DNA of 64,000 nucleotides from an uncultured Pelagibacteraceae bacterium. GTDB lineage: Bacteria; Pseudomonadota; Alphaproteobacteria; Pelagibacterales; Pelagibacteraceae. The DNA is taken from NCBI GenBank assembly GCA_902622545.1, contig CACNQD010000002.1:186001-250000 (forward strand), in the 5' to 3' direction. The notes under the pieces were generated by a model. The model ran no database searches. It was not told the origin of the DNA and saw only the letters and a program-made list of their open reading frames with translations. Made by a program: the position numbers and the translations under genes. Positions 51,716-61,820 of the stretch are shown here, piece after piece (the stretch's first letter is position 1; the number at the start of each line of letters is the position of its first letter).

Positions 51716-53890
51716 ATGCAAAATACTTATCAAGATTTAATTTCAGATATTCAGAGCAAAAATCCTAAAATTGCGGGTAAACTTGAGGGCGGTAAAAAAT
51801 TCAAAATTAAATCTGATTTTAAGCCTGCTGGAGATCAGCCTCAGGCAATTAAAAAATTAGTGAAAAGTGCAAAAAAAGGGGAGTTTAATCAAGTCTTATT
51901 AGGAGTAACTGGGTCAGGGAAAACATTTACAATGGCTAAAGTTATAGAGGAGACTAACAGGCCAGCATTAATTCTAGCTCCTAACAAAACTTTAGCGGCC
52001 CAGCTTTATGGGGAAATGAAAACTTTTTTTCCAGATAATGCAGTAGAATATTTTGTATCTTATTATGACTATTACACTCCTGAAGCATATGTTCCAAGAT
52101 CTGATACATATATAGAAAAAGAAGCTTCCATCAATGAGCAAATAGATAGAATGAGACACTCCGCAACAAGATCTCTATTAGAGAGAGATGATGTTCTTAT
52201 AGTTGCAAGTGTGTCATGTATCTATGGATTAGGGTCTGTAGAGGCATATAGTAAAATGACACTAACCTTACAAAAAAACTATGATTATAACAGAGATCAA
52301 ATAATAAAATCTTTAGTAGCCTTGCAATATAAAAGAAATGATCAAAATTTTTATAGAGGAACTTTCAGAGCTAGAGGAGAATATCTTGAAATTTTTCCTT
52401 CTCACCTTGAAGATAGAGCATGGAGACTTAGTTTATTTGGAGATAAATTAGAAAAAATTGAAGAATTTGATCCTTTGACGGGAGATCAGGTTAGAGAACT
52501 TAGTTTAGTTAAAGTTTATGCGAATAGCCACTACATAACTCCTAAACCAACTGTAGAACAGGCGTTAATTAATATCAGAAAAGAATTAGAGATAACTCTA
52601 AAAAAACATAAATCTGAAAATAAGTTACTTGAGGCTCAGAGATTAGAGGAGAGAACAAAATTTGATTTAGAAATGATCGAAGCAACTGGATCATGCGCGG
52701 GAATTGAAAATTACTCAAGATTTTTATCCGGCAGGAAACCTGGTGAACCTCCGCCAACTCTATTTGAATACTTTCCTGATAATACTCTAATATTTGTAGA
52801 TGAGTGTCATGTAACTGTGCCTCAGCTTAACGGGATGTATAAAGGGGATAGGTCAAGAAAAAGTACACTCGCTGAATATGGTTTTAGACTTCCATCTTGT
52901 ATGGATAATAGACCATTAAAATTTGAAGAGTGGGACCTAATGAGAACTCAAACGATTTTTGTTTCTGCAACCCCTGGTCCTTGGGAGTTGAATCAAACTA
53001 AGGGAAAGTTTATTGATCAAGTTATTAGACCTACGGGTTTAATTGATCCTCCTGTGGAAATACGATCTGCAAAAACTCAAGTTGATGACTTAATGCATGA
53101 ATGCAAAAAGGTAATTGAAAACAATCATAGAGTCTTGGTAACGACTTTAACGAAAAAAATGGCAGAAGATTTAACAGAATATCTTCATGAAAATGGGGTA
53201 AAAGTTAGATACTTACATTCTGATATAGACACTTTAGAAAGAATAGAAATTATGCGAGATTTAAGGATGGGAGTTTTCGATGTTTTAGTTGGTATAAATC
53301 TTTTAAGGGAAGGATTAGATATACCAGAATGTGCACTTGTTGGTATTTTAGATGCAGATAAAGAAGGGTTCCTTAGATCTGAAACTTCTTTGATACAAAC
53401 AATTGGTCGAGCGGCTAGGAATGTGGATGGTAAAGTTATTTTGTATGCTGACAAAGAAACTAAAAGTATAAAAAAAGCTATACAAGAAACTGATAGAAGA
53501 AGATCTATTCAGCTTGCTTATAATAAAAAACATAACATTGATGCAAAAACAGTTAAAAAAGAAATTAGTGATATTTTAGAAAGCGTGTATGAGAAAGATT
53601 ATGTGAAGATAAGTGAGGGTGCAAATGTCGGTGGAAATCTTAAGAAACATCTTAAGGCTTTAGACAGAAAAATGAAAGAATCAGCCTCAAACCTTGAATT
53701 TGAGGAAGCTGCTAAAATTAGAGATGAAATTCGCAAACTTCAAAGCACAGAACTTGAAATCACATTAAATCCAAAGGTTAGACAATATGATATTAAAAAT
53801 AAAATTTATCCTAAGGGAAGATCTACTTTAGGAATGCCAGGCACAAGAGTAACAAAAAAAAGAGATAAAAGATGGAAGCACGGAAAATAA
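51716..53890 (+). CDS. uvrB: Excinuclease ABC subunit B
   Basis: UvrB is the damage-verifying helicase-like subunit of nucleotide excision repair. The 724-residue protein has Walker [11 protein letters not shown] near residue 63, the beta-hairpin region [18 protein letters not shown], the Walker B-like FVDECH, motif VI IGRAARN and a C-terminal UVR motif ([16 protein letters not shown]) that binds UvrC. The latter is encoded at 55036; UvrA is not in the window. It overlaps the SDR gene by 19 bases. Confidence 0.97.
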   Translation: MQNTYQDLISDIQSKNPKIAGKLEGGKKFKIKSDFKPAGDQPQAIKKLVKSAKKGEFNQVLLGVTGSGKTFTMAKVIEETNRPALILAPNKTLAAQLYGEMKTFFPDNAVEYFVSYYDYYTPEAYVPRSDTYIEKEASINEQIDRMRHSATRSLLERDDVLIVASVSCIYGLGSVEAYSKMTLTLQKNYDYNRDQIIKSLVALQYKRNDQNFYRGTFRARGEYLEIFPSHLEDRAWRLSLFGDKLEKIEEFDPLTGDQVRELSLVKVYANSHYITPKPTVEQALINIRKELEITLKKHKSENKLLEAQRLEERTKFDLEMIEATGSCAGIENYSRFLSGRKPGEPPPTLFEYFPDNTLIFVDECHVTVPQLNGMYKGDRSRKSTLAEYGFRLPSCMDNRPLKFEEWDLMRTQTIFVSATPGPWELNQTKGKFIDQVIRPTGLIDPPVEIRSAKTQVDDLMHECKKVIENNHRVLVTTLTKKMAEDLTEYLHENGVKVRYLHSDIDTLERIEIMRDLRMGVFDVLVGINLLREGLDIPECALVGILDADKEGFLRSETSLIQTIGRAARNVDGKVILYADKETKSIKKAIQETDRRRSIQLAYNKKHNIDAKTVKKEISDILESVYEKDYVKISEGANVGGNLKKHLKALDRKMKESASNLEFEEAAKIRDEIRKLQSTELEITLNPKVRQYDIKNKIYPKGRSTLGMPGTRVTKKRDKRWKHGK

Positions 53891-54627
53891 TTATTACAGG
53901 TGGTGCTACCAGGATCGGTGCAGCAATTGCAGAAAGATTATCTGGTTTTAAAGTCCAGATTTTAATTCAATATAACAAATCAAAATCTAAAGCTGAAAAT
54001 TTAAGAAATAATTTAGAGCAAAAAGGCTCAAAAATTTATTTAATAAAAGCAGACCTGGGAAAAGAAAAAGATGTTTTAAAAATAGTCAAATTTGCAAAAA
54101 AAAATATGGGTTATCTTGATTGTCTTATTAATAATGCCTCTGTATTCGAAAATGATAAAATTGAAAATTTTAATTCAAAAGGTTGGAATAATCATCTAAA
54201 TGCAAACTTAAAAGCACCAGCTATTTTATCCAAAGAATTTTCAAAGTGTGTAGTTAAAGGTAACAACAATATTATAAACATTATTGATCAAAGAGTTTTT
54301 AAACTTACTCCATATTTTTTTTCTTATACCTTAAGCAAAGCTGGTCTTTATACTATGACTAAAACAAGTGCGATGAGTTTTGCGCCAAGGATAAGAGTTA
54401 ATGGTATTGCTCCGGGGCCTACGATTAAAAATAAAAGACAATCTGTTGCCCACTTTAAAAAACAGTATCTGGCTACACCACTAAGAAGACAGGTAAATGT
54501 TAATGATATTTGTAATGCAGTTGACTTTTTAATTAAAAATAGATCTATTACTGGTCAAGTTTTAGCGCTAGATAGCGGGCAGAGTTTGAATTGGCAAACT
54601 CCTGATGTATTAGGTGGTAAAGAATGA
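53872..54627 (+). CDS. Short-chain dehydrogenase, FolM/pteridine-reductase-like
   Basis: The 251-residue SDR has the nucleotide motif TGGATRIG, the TGxxxRxG form seen in pteridine reductases (PTR1, FolM) in place of the usual TGxxxGxG. The active site has NNAS, then an Asp (IIDQ) where most SDRs have Ser, and YTLSK with Tyr and Lys; PTR1 uses the same Asp-Tyr-Lys set. It overlaps folB by 4 bases. A role reducing dihydropterin or dihydrofolate is therefore likely. A general SDR of other function cannot be excluded. Confidence 0.8.
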   Translation: MEARKIIITGGATRIGAAIAERLSGFKVQILIQYNKSKSKAENLRNNLEQKGSKIYLIKADLGKEKDVLKIVKFAKKNMGYLDCLINNASVFENDKIENFNSKGWNNHLNANLKAPAILSKEFSKCVVKGNNNIINIIDQRVFKLTPYFFSYTLSKAGLYTMTKTSAMSFAPRIRVNGIAPGPTIKNKRQSVAHFKKQYLATPLRRQVNVNDICNAVDFLIKNRSITGQVLALDSGQSLNWQTPDVLGGKE

Positions 54628-55049
54628 GGAAAAATAATATTGAAATTTTAAGAATAGGTAAAACAAAAAACCTATTTAATTACGAAAAAAAAGTTTTAAT
54701 TAAAGAGCTTATCTTAAATCTAAAACTTGGTTATTATGATTTTGAGAAAGAAAAGCCTCAAAAGGTAAAGTTTTCACTAGAAATTGATTACAAAGATAAA
54801 AAACCGTCTAATGATAAAGATTTAAAATCTATAGTAAATTATTCAAAAGTGGTTCGACTTATAAAGAAACTGGTAAAAAATAAACATTATAATTTCCTAG
54901 AAACCCTAGCAGAGGACGTGTTTGATGAGCTTTTTAAAGATAAAAGAATTGAAAAAATAAATCTTAAAATAGAAAAACTTGAAATAATGAAGGACTGCTC
55001 TTCAGTTGGCATTCAAATTTCAAAAAAGAGAATTTATGACAAATTCTGA
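54624..55049 (+). CDS. folB: Dihydroneopterin aldolase
   Basis: The enzyme cleaves dihydroneopterin to 6-hydroxymethyl-dihydropterin in folate synthesis. The 141-residue protein has the FolB pattern [25 protein letters not shown] and [15 protein letters not shown] with the substrate-binding glutamate, and a catalytic lysine in LKIEKLE. It overlaps the SDR by 4 bases and uvrC by 14. The folP gene is at 7528. Confidence 0.87.
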   Translation: MRKNNIEILRIGKTKNLFNYEKKVLIKELILNLKLGYYDFEKEKPQKVKFSLEIDYKDKKPSNDKDLKSIVNYSKVVRLIKKLVKNKHYNFLETLAEDVFDELFKDKRIEKINLKIEKLEIMKDCSSVGIQISKKRIYDKF

Positions 55050-56871
55050 TACAGGAAAAGATATTATAAAAAAAGAAATACCGTTAATTGCTAAATTGCC
55101 AGGTGTTTACAAAATGCTGAATGAGAAAAATGAGGTTTTGTATGTTGGGAAAGCAAAAAATTTACCTAATAGATTGAAAAGTTATGTATCAGAAAAAAAT
55201 CATATTATTAGAACTGAGAGAATGTTATCTCAAACTAGAAAACTTGAAGTAACAACAACTTCAAACGAAAGTGAAGCTTTACTATTAGAGGCCAATTTAA
55301 TTAAAAAGTATAAGCCAAGATTTAATATATTATTAAGAGATGATAAATCGTTTCCTTTTATTTTTATTAGTAACAAAGAAAAGTGGCCACAAATAAAAAA
55401 ACATAGAGGGAAAAAGGACAAAGAAGGTTTTTTCTTTGGTCCGTTTGCATCTGCAGGTTCTGCAAATTGGACTATAAAAATGATCCAAAAAATATTTCAG
55501 TTAAGAATTTGTGATGACACTGTATTTAAAAATAGGGAAAGACCATGCATATTATATCAAATTAAAAGATGTTCTGGTCCTTGTGTAAATTTTATACACG
55601 AGACTGATTATAAAAAATCTGTAGATGATGCTATTGACTTTGTCTCTGGAAAATCAAGAAAAATTCAAAAAAGTTTGTCGGCACAAATGGAAACTGCTAG
55701 CGATGAACTAGATTTTGAAAAGGCAGCAATACTTAGGGATAGAATTAAATCACTCAATATTATTCAGTCATCTCAGAGAGTTAATGAAGCGAACTTAGTA
55801 GAGGCTGATGTTATAGCTGGTTATAAAGAATCCGGTAAAACTTGTATCCAAGTTTTTTTCTATAGATCTAAACAAAATTGGGGTAATCAAGCTTTTTTTC
55901 CCAAACATGATCCAGATGAAAATTTAGGTAATATAATTAATTCTTTCGTTACACAATTTTATGAAAACAAAAGTGTGCCTACAAATATTATTTTAAGTGA
56001 GGATATAAAAGAAAAACTATTAATCGAAAAAACCTTAAGTAAAAAAGAAAATAAACAAATCAGCATTTCAGTTGCTAAAAAAGGTTCAAAATTAAAAGTT
56101 ATTAATCAAGCTCTCAAAAATGCAAAAGATAGTTTAAATAGAAAAATATATGAGAGCCAAAATAATAAAGACTTATTTGAGAATATTTCACAAAAATTTG
56201 ATCTTGAGAGTAATATTAACTTAGTAGAAGTATATGATAACAGTCATATTCAAGGTACTGACAGCATAGGAGCGTTAATTACATTTGGTGAAGAAGGTTT
56301 TATAAAGAAAAGATATAGAAAATTTAATATTAAAATTAAAGATAACGAACAAGACGACTATGGTATGATGCGAGAAGTTATTAATCGAAGGTTCAAAAGA
56401 GCCATTCAAGAAAAAGATAATTATTTGACAATGCCAGACTTAATTTTAATTGATGGTGGAAAAGGCCAATACTCAGTAGTAAGAGAAACAATGAATGAAT
56501 TGGGCCTTCACGAGATCCCAGTCATAGCAATTGCGAAAGGGAAACTTAGAAATAGCGGTAATGAAATTTTTTTTCATAATGGTAAAGAATTTAAATTTGA
56601 AAAAAATGATCCAACTTTATTTTTTTTACAAAGAATAAGAGATGAGGCGCATAGATTCGCAATAAGCGCTCATAGAGCAAAAAGGAAAAGGGGCTTAAAA
56701 AAATCGCTTCTTGATCAAATTAGTGGGATCGGATCTATTAGAAAGAGAGCTTTATTAAATCATTTTGGATCTGCGAGAGCTGTCGAGTCTGCTAGTTTAG
56801 ATGAAATAAAATCAGTAGATGGAGTTGAAGAAAAGGTTGCAAAAAAAATATATAACTTTTTTCACGAATGA
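55036..56871 (+). CDS. uvrC: Excinuclease ABC subunit C
   Basis: UvrC makes the two incisions of nucleotide excision repair. I start it at [11 protein letters not shown] (55036); an upstream TTG would extend it deep into folB. The 611-residue protein has the GIY-YIG-like nuclease at the N-terminus ([16 protein letters not shown]), a CxxC-type region near RCSGPCVNF, a UVR motif, the RNase H-like nuclease ([21 protein letters not shown]) and C-terminal helix-hairpin-helix repeats. It overlaps pgsA by 4 bases. Confidence 0.97.
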   Translation: MTNSDTGKDIIKKEIPLIAKLPGVYKMLNEKNEVLYVGKAKNLPNRLKSYVSEKNHIIRTERMLSQTRKLEVTTTSNESEALLLEANLIKKYKPRFNILLRDDKSFPFIFISNKEKWPQIKKHRGKKDKEGFFFGPFASAGSANWTIKMIQKIFQLRICDDTVFKNRERPCILYQIKRCSGPCVNFIHETDYKKSVDDAIDFVSGKSRKIQKSLSAQMETASDELDFEKAAILRDRIKSLNIIQSSQRVNEANLVEADVIAGYKESGKTCIQVFFYRSKQNWGNQAFFPKHDPDENLGNIINSFVTQFYENKSVPTNIILSEDIKEKLLIEKTLSKKENKQISISVAKKGSKLKVINQALKNAKDSLNRKIYESQNNKDLFENISQKFDLESNINLVEVYDNSHIQGTDSIGALITFGEEGFIKKRYRKFNIKIKDNEQDDYGMMREVINRRFKRAIQEKDNYLTMPDLILIDGGKGQYSVVRETMNELGLHEIPVIAIAKGKLRNSGNEIFFHNGKEFKFEKNDPTLFFLQRIRDEAHRFAISAHRAKRKRGLKKSLLDQISGIGSIRKRALLNHFGSARAVESASLDEIKSVDGVEEKVAKKIYNFFHE

Positions 56872-57449
56872 AATTTAAATTTCCAAATTATCTAACAATT
56901 GGTCGAATTATTATAGTCCCAATATTTGTGTTAACATTTTATTTGCCCGGATTTTATGGAGATGTAATTCCATTTTTTTTATTTGTTCTTGCATCGTTTA
57001 CAGACTTTTTAGACGGGCTTTTAGCAAGATTGTATAAAGAGGAGTCTAAACTTGGTGAACTTTTAGATCCTATTGCTGATAAAATTATTGTAGCTACAGC
57101 TCTAATTTTATTAGTTATGGATGGAACAATAAAAAATTTTGAGGTTATAGCTGCGATTATTATTCTGATAAGGGAAATTTTGATATCTGGTCTTAGAGAA
57201 TTTTTAGCAAAAGGGCAGGTAAATTTACCAGTATCAAATCTTGCAAAATTGAAAACTTTTTTACAAATGTTTTCGATTTCTATTTTATTAACAGGGGAAA
57301 CTGGTAACAAAATTTTGAATTTTCAAGACTATAATGCTCAAACTATTGGTATTATAATTTTGTGGCTTTCAGCTTTCTTAACTTTATTTACAGCTTATGA
57401 TTATCTTAGAAAAGGAATTGACCATGCAATTTCTGAAGATAATAAATAA
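56868..57449 (+). CDS. pgsA: CDP-diacylglycerol-glycerol-3-phosphate 3-phosphatidyltransferase
   Basis: The enzyme makes phosphatidylglycerol phosphate, the precursor of the main anionic phospholipids. The 193-residue membrane protein has the CDP-alcohol phosphatidyltransferase motif D-x2-DG-x2-AR-x8-G-x3-D-x3-D, seen as [14 protein letters not shown] followed by GELLDPIAD. About five membrane segments are visible. Its stop codon directly abuts that of ilvE on the other strand. The uvrC-pgsA order is widespread in proteobacteria. Confidence 0.95.
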   Translation: MKFKFPNYLTIGRIIIVPIFVLTFYLPGFYGDVIPFFLFVLASFTDFLDGLLARLYKEESKLGELLDPIADKIIVATALILLVMDGTIKNFEVIAAIIILIREILISGLREFLAKGQVNLPVSNLAKLKTFLQMFSISILLTGETGNKILNFQDYNAQTIGIIILWLSAFLTLFTAYDYLRKGIDHAISEDNK

Positions 57450-58334
57450 CTAAGCAGCTTTCTTTTTTCTTACAATCAATTGATAGGAGTCTGATAATTC
57501 GATAATTGTTTTACAAACTTTAAAATTATAATTTGCTATTTGTGAAACTGGAGTTACTTCTGCAGCAGTGCCAGTAAGAAAACAACCAGTAAAATTTTGT
57601 AGTTCATCTGGTGTAATTTTTCTTTCAATTACTTTTATATTTTTTGATTTTGCAATATCTATAACTGTTCTTCTTGTAATGCCATCAAGAAAAGAGTCAG
57701 GTGTTGGAGTATGAAGATTTCCATCTTTATCTTTAAAAAAGATATTTGCTCCAGTAGCTTCTGCAACATTACCCTCATGATCTAACATCAGAGAGTCGGT
57801 GTATCCATCTCTTTCTGCTTCATGTTTTGACAAAGTACATATCATGTATAATCCAGATGCTTTCGTATCCCAAGGTATTGTATCTGGTGCAGGTCTTTTC
57901 CATTTAGATATATTTAATTTTATACCTTCAACTTTTAACTTTGGATCGAAATAAGATCCCCACTCCCAGGTTGCAATTGCTACATGAATTTTTGTTTGTT
58001 GAGCGGAAATAGCCATCATTTCACTACCTCGCCATGCAATTGGTCTAACATAACCATTTTCAACTTTTTGAACTGAAATAATTTTTCTACTAGCTTTGTT
58101 TATTTGATCCTCGTTATAAGGAATTTCAAAACCCATTCTTTTTGCTGAGTGAAAAAATCTAGAAGTATGTTCCTCTAATTTAAAAATTTCGCCATCGTAA
58201 ACTCTCTCACCCTCAAAAACGCAACTCGCGTAATGTAGTCCATGGCTTAAAACATGTAACTTAACATCTGACCAATTTACTAGTTCAGAATTATACCAAA
58301 TTTTACCATCTCTTTTATCGTAAGGAATCATCAT
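57450..58334 (-). CDS. ilvE: Branched-chain amino acid aminotransferase
   Basis: This fold-type IV PLP enzyme transaminates the keto acids of leucine, isoleucine and valine. The 294-residue protein has LSHGLHYASCVFEGER with substrate-contact residues, the PLP lysine in WDTKASGLY, and the EATGANIFF and LDGITRRTV phosphate-binding segments. Two ATG codons stand in tandem at the start. It is divergent from the MarR gene with 62 bases between. Confidence 0.95.
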   Translation of the reverse strand: MMIPYDKRDGKIWYNSELVNWSDVKLHVLSHGLHYASCVFEGERVYDGEIFKLEEHTSRFFHSAKRMGFEIPYNEDQINKASRKIISVQKVENGYVRPIAWRGSEMMAISAQQTKIHVAIATWEWGSYFDPKLKVEGIKLNISKWKRPAPDTIPWDTKASGLYMICTLSKHEAERDGYTDSLMLDHEGNVAEATGANIFFKDKDGNLHTPTPDSFLDGITRRTVIDIAKSKNIKVIERKITPDELQNFTGCFLTGTAAEVTPVSQIANYNFKVCKTIIELSDSYQLIVRKKKAA

Positions 58335-58396
58335 AAAAAGAAAATTTATAAAAAAATAACTTCCTAAATTTAATATGTCAATATAACTTACTTATT

Positions 58397-58840
58397 ATGA
58401 AAGATCTTCTTTATTTAAAAGATGAACAATTAAAAGGTTTTATTGAAAAAATTTTTGTCACTTATAGGGAGTCATTCAGTGATCCTAAGAAAATACTTAA
58501 AAAGTATCAATTAGGTACTGCGCATCATAAATCTCTTCATCTAATATCTTTTTATGAAGGAATTACAATTTCACAACTATTAAAGAAATTAAATGTAACT
58601 AAGCAGAGTTTAAATAGGGTTCTAAATGACTTAAAGAGGCTAGATTTTTTAGAATTTAAAAAAGATAGTAAAGATACTAGAGTTAGACATATTTATTTAA
58701 GTTCTAAAGGAAGTAAAATTTACAATGAAATTTTTTTTTCTCAAAAAAAAAGAATTTATAAAGCTTTTTTGAACTCATCAGCAAAAGAAGTGCTGAATTT
58801 TGATCAGGTCTTAAAAAGAATAATAAATGAAAAACTATAA
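58397..58840 (+). CDS. MarR-family transcriptional regulator (PetP-like)
   Basis: The 147-residue protein has the winged helix-turn-helix of MarR: ITISQLLKKLNVTKQSLNRVLNDL around residues 56-79 and the wing with the conserved basic DTRVRHIYLSSKG. It overlaps the response regulator gene by 14 bases. In Rhodobacter a MarR-type gene (petP) precedes the regulator petR in the same way, so it is probably the PetP counterpart. The ligand and targets are unknown. Confidence 0.83.
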   Translation: MKDLLYLKDEQLKGFIEKIFVTYRESFSDPKKILKKYQLGTAHHKSLHLISFYEGITISQLLKKLNVTKQSLNRVLNDLKRLDFLEFKKDSKDTRVRHIYLSSKGSKIYNEIFFSQKKRIYKAFLNSSAKEVLNFDQVLKRIINEKL

Positions 58841-59504
58841 AGCACATATATTAGTTATAGACGATGATGACGGTATAAGAAATTTAGTAAAAAAATTTTT
58901 AAATGAAAAAAGTTTTTTGGTAAATACAGCTAGTTCAGCTGAAGAAGCTCAAAAAAAAATTGCAATCATAAAATTTGATTTGATAATTTTAGATATTATG
59001 ATGCCTGGCAAAAGTGGTTTGGAATTTTTAAATGAAAATAAATCCTTTATTGATACACCGGTAATACTTTTGACCGCTAAAGGTGAACCAAAAGAAAGGG
59101 TTGAGGGACTCGAATCTGGAGCAGATGATTATTTACCGAAACCATTTGAACCACAAGAACTTTTATTGAGAATAAAAAATATTTTATCCAAAACACAAAA
59201 AAAGAACTTTATAAGAGCTATAAATTTTGGAAATATTAAAATTGATTTAACAAAGTTGTTAATAATAAAAGAGAAAAAAGAACTTAAAATCAACACAACC
59301 GAAAAGAAAATTTTAGATAAAATGATAAATCAACCTGGTAAGGTTTTTAGTAGACTAGAAATAGGAAAACTTATTAACTTAGAAAAGGAAAGATCAATTG
59401 ACGTAATCATTACTAGACTAAGAAAAAAAATTGAAATGAATCCAAAAAATCCAAAATATTTACAAACTATAAGAGGTACAGGATATGTTTTATGGATTGA
59501 ATAA
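58827..59504 (+). CDS. OmpR-family response regulator (PetR/OmpR-like)
   Basis: The 225-residue protein has a receiver domain with the acidic pocket DDDD (12-15), phospho-acceptor Asp56 in ILDIMMPG, Thr83 and Lys105, then a winged-helix DNA-binding domain ending RGTGYVLWIE. It overlaps the kinase gene by 20 bases, so the pair forms one two-component system. With the MarR gene in front the cluster resembles petP-petR plus an EnvZ-like kinase in other alphaproteobacteria. Confidence 0.9.
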   Translation: MKNYKAHILVIDDDDGIRNLVKKFLNEKSFLVNTASSAEEAQKKIAIIKFDLIILDIMMPGKSGLEFLNENKSFIDTPVILLTAKGEPKERVEGLESGADDYLPKPFEPQELLLRIKNILSKTQKKNFIRAINFGNIKIDLTKLLIIKEKKELKINTTEKKILDKMINQPGKVFSRLEIGKLINLEKERSIDVIITRLRKKIEMNPKNPKYLQTIRGTGYVLWIE

Positions 59505-60798
59505 ATTTGTTAAAGAAATACTTCCAAAAAGATTATTTTATAGAGCTCTTTTAATTGTTGCAGCTCCAATCATAATTTTACAAATCACTATATCAGTAGT
59601 TTTTTTTGATAGTTTGTGGATAAAAACAAATAAAGGTATGACAAATGCATTAATAGGAGAAATTAAATTTTTTTTAGATGCTTATGATAATGAAGATTAC
59701 AATAAAGAGAATTTAATAAACTTATTTGAAAAACATCACAACTTTACTGTAAAATTTATTTCATTTGGTGACTTACCAAAACAAGATATGGAGAGATGGT
59801 TCAGTCCTATGGATCGTACTTTGAGAAGAGAATTAAAATCCAGAAATTTAAGTTATTGGTTTGATACTACAAAATTCAAAGGATTAATTGAATTAAGAAT
59901 AAAACATATTAATGGGTACTTTGAATTTTATATTCCCAAAGAAAGAGTTACCAGTACATCGGCTAGATTATTTGCGTTATGGATCACATTCCCGGCGTTT
60001 TTATTAATTACAGTTGCCTTAATTTTCTTAAAAAACCAAACAAGACCAATCGTAAATTTAGCAAAAGCATCTGAAAAATTTGGAAGAGGTGAAGATGTTG
60101 GTGAATTCAGGCCTTCTGGTGCTCTTGAAATACGTCAAGCTGGATTTGAATTTGATAGAATGAGGAAAAGAATTTTAAGACATTTAAATCAGAGATCTGA
60201 GATGTTGTCTGGAATAAGCCACGATTTAAGAACTCCGCTAACAAGAATAAAGTTACAATTAGCCTTTATCAAAGACAAGAATATTACAAAAAAACTTTCT
60301 GAGGACATAGAGGAAATGGAAAAAATGTTAAATGAATATTTGCAATTTGCTAGTTCGACGTCTTCTGAAAAAGATGAATCGTTTAATATCTCAAAAATAA
60401 TTAAATCTTTAATAAAAAAATATGATAATGCTTTAATATCCTCAGATATTGAGGAAAATGTAAACTTTAATGGGCGAAAGAATTTATTATTAAGGTGTCT
60501 GAGCAATATAATAGACAATGGTCTTAAGTATGGAAAAAAAGTTACATTTTCCTTAAAAAAATTAAATAAAATAATGGTTATAATTATAGAAGATGACGGA
60601 CCAGGTATTCCAAAATCAGAATATTCAAATGTTTTCAAACCTTTTTATAAAATAAATAAAGGAAGAGGTGACTCAAAATCAAGCGTGGGTCTTGGCCTTT
60701 CAATTGCATCTGACGTAGTTAGATCCCATGGGGGAAAAATTGATTTAAATAAATCAAAATTAGGCGGTTTGCATGTTAAGATTTCTTTACCTTTTTAG
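59485..60798 (+). CDS. EnvZ-like sensor histidine kinase
   Basis: The 437-residue protein has a first membrane helix (about 20-42), a periplasmic domain of about 115 residues, a second helix (about 161-182), HAMP, the H-box SGISHDLRTPLTRIK with His246, an N-box SNIIDNGLKYG, and G-boxes EDDGPGIP and SVGLGLSIA. The layout is that of EnvZ. The gene ends inside the tail of the convergent ubiK gene (23-base overlap). The stimulus is unknown. Confidence 0.92.
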   Translation: MFYGLNKFVKEILPKRLFYRALLIVAAPIIILQITISVVFFDSLWIKTNKGMTNALIGEIKFFLDAYDNEDYNKENLINLFEKHHNFTVKFISFGDLPKQDMERWFSPMDRTLRRELKSRNLSYWFDTTKFKGLIELRIKHINGYFEFYIPKERVTSTSARLFALWITFPAFLLITVALIFLKNQTRPIVNLAKASEKFGRGEDVGEFRPSGALEIRQAGFEFDRMRKRILRHLNQRSEMLSGISHDLRTPLTRIKLQLAFIKDKNITKKLSEDIEEMEKMLNEYLQFASSTSSEKDESFNISKIIKSLIKKYDNALISSDIEENVNFNGRKNLLLRCLSNIIDNGLKYGKKVTFSLKKLNKIMVIIIEDDGPGIPKSEYSNVFKPFYKINKGRGDSKSSVGLGLSIASDVVRSHGGKIDLNKSKLGGLHVKISLPF

Positions 60799-61021
60799 TT
60801 CGTTTATTTTTTTTTAATTTATTTATCTCATTTTCCAACTTTTCAATTCTCCTTTTAAGAATATCTGTTTCTTCTTTTGTTGATATTTTCATTTTTAAAA
60901 TAATTTCATCTCTCTGAGATTTAATTATGTTAATTACTTCATTGCTTAAGTCTTTGTAGGATATTAATCCTTGGGCAAGTAAACTTGTTAATTTTTCTAA
61001 TAAAATTTTAGATTTTGACAT
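60776..61021 (-). CDS. ubiK: UbiK/BMFP-family accessory factor
   Basis: UbiK binds the lipid-biosynthesis protein UbiJ and supports ubiquinone synthesis; the family is also called BMFP for membrane-fusogenic activity. The 81-residue protein is helical, with an N-terminal part ending near residue 40 and a C-terminal coiled coil ending in a Lys-rich tail. Family membership rests on size, pattern (LLEKLTSLLAQGLISYKD) and position beside lgt, a common alphaproteobacterial context. It is divergent from lgt. Confidence 0.8.
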   Translation of the reverse strand: MSKSKILLEKLTSLLAQGLISYKDLSNEVINIIKSQRDEIILKMKISTKEETDILKRRIEKLENEINKLKKNKRTKKVKKS

Positions 61022-61061
61022 ACTTTTGCTTTTAAAAATAATATATTCTAATTTTTATAAT

Positions 61062-61820
61062 ATGCTTATTAATAATTTGAATCCAGTAGCTTTTGAAATA
61101 TTTTTTGTCAAAATTCACTGGTACTCTCTTGCGTATATTTTTGGAATAATCTGTGGGTGGATTTACATTAAGAGAATATTAATTAAAAACAATATTCATA
61201 AGATTTACATCGATGATCTAATAACTTATCTAATTATAGGTATAATTGTAGGAGGAAGACTAGGCTATGTCTTGATATATAATCTAAAATTTTACCTAAA
61301 AAATCCTTCAGAAATAATTATGATATGGCAAGGAGGGATGTCTTTTCACGGGGGTTTAATAGGAATTATAATAGCTACTATTATTTTTTGTAAAAAAAAT
61401 AATTTAGAAAAGTATATTTTTTTTGATTTTATAGCTGTTGCAGCACCTATTGGAATTTTTTTTGGTAGAATTGCAAATTTTATAAATAGCGAGCTTGTCG
61501 GAAAACCAACCGATTTAATTTGGGGTGTTATTTTTCCGTTAGTCGATAATATTCCAAGACATCCGTCACAATTGTACGAGGCTATTTTTGAAGGTATATT
61601 TTTATTCCTTATAATGAATAAAATCTATTTTAGTAAAAATTACAAAGAGGGAAGCTGCTCTTTTACTTTTTTAATTTTTTACGGAATATTTAGATTGTTT
61701 TCTGAAATTTTTAGAGAACCTGATGAACAAATTGGTTATATCTTTGGATCATTAAGTATGGGAATGTTATTAAGTATACTTATGATATTTATAGGTATTT
61801 TGCTCTTACGTAGAAAATGA
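61062..61820 (+). CDS. lgt: Prolipoprotein diacylglyceryl transferase
   Basis: Lgt attaches diacylglycerol from phosphatidylglycerol to the lipobox cysteine of prolipoproteins such as Pal. I start it at the ATG at 61062 (MLINNLNP); a TTG 12 codons upstream is possible. The 252-residue membrane protein has about seven helices, the HWYSLAY start motif, GGRLGYV, the MSFHGGLIG motif and the signature GRIANFINSELVG. It overlaps the next gene by 4 bases. Confidence 0.95.
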   Translation: MLINNLNPVAFEIFFVKIHWYSLAYIFGIICGWIYIKRILIKNNIHKIYIDDLITYLIIGIIVGGRLGYVLIYNLKFYLKNPSEIIMIWQGGMSFHGGLIGIIIATIIFCKKNNLEKYIFFDFIAVAAPIGIFFGRIANFINSELVGKPTDLIWGVIFPLVDNIPRHPSQLYEAIFEGIFLFLIMNKIYFSKNYKEGSCSFTFLIFYGIFRLFSEIFREPDEQIGYIFGSLSMGMLLSILMIFIGILLLRRK

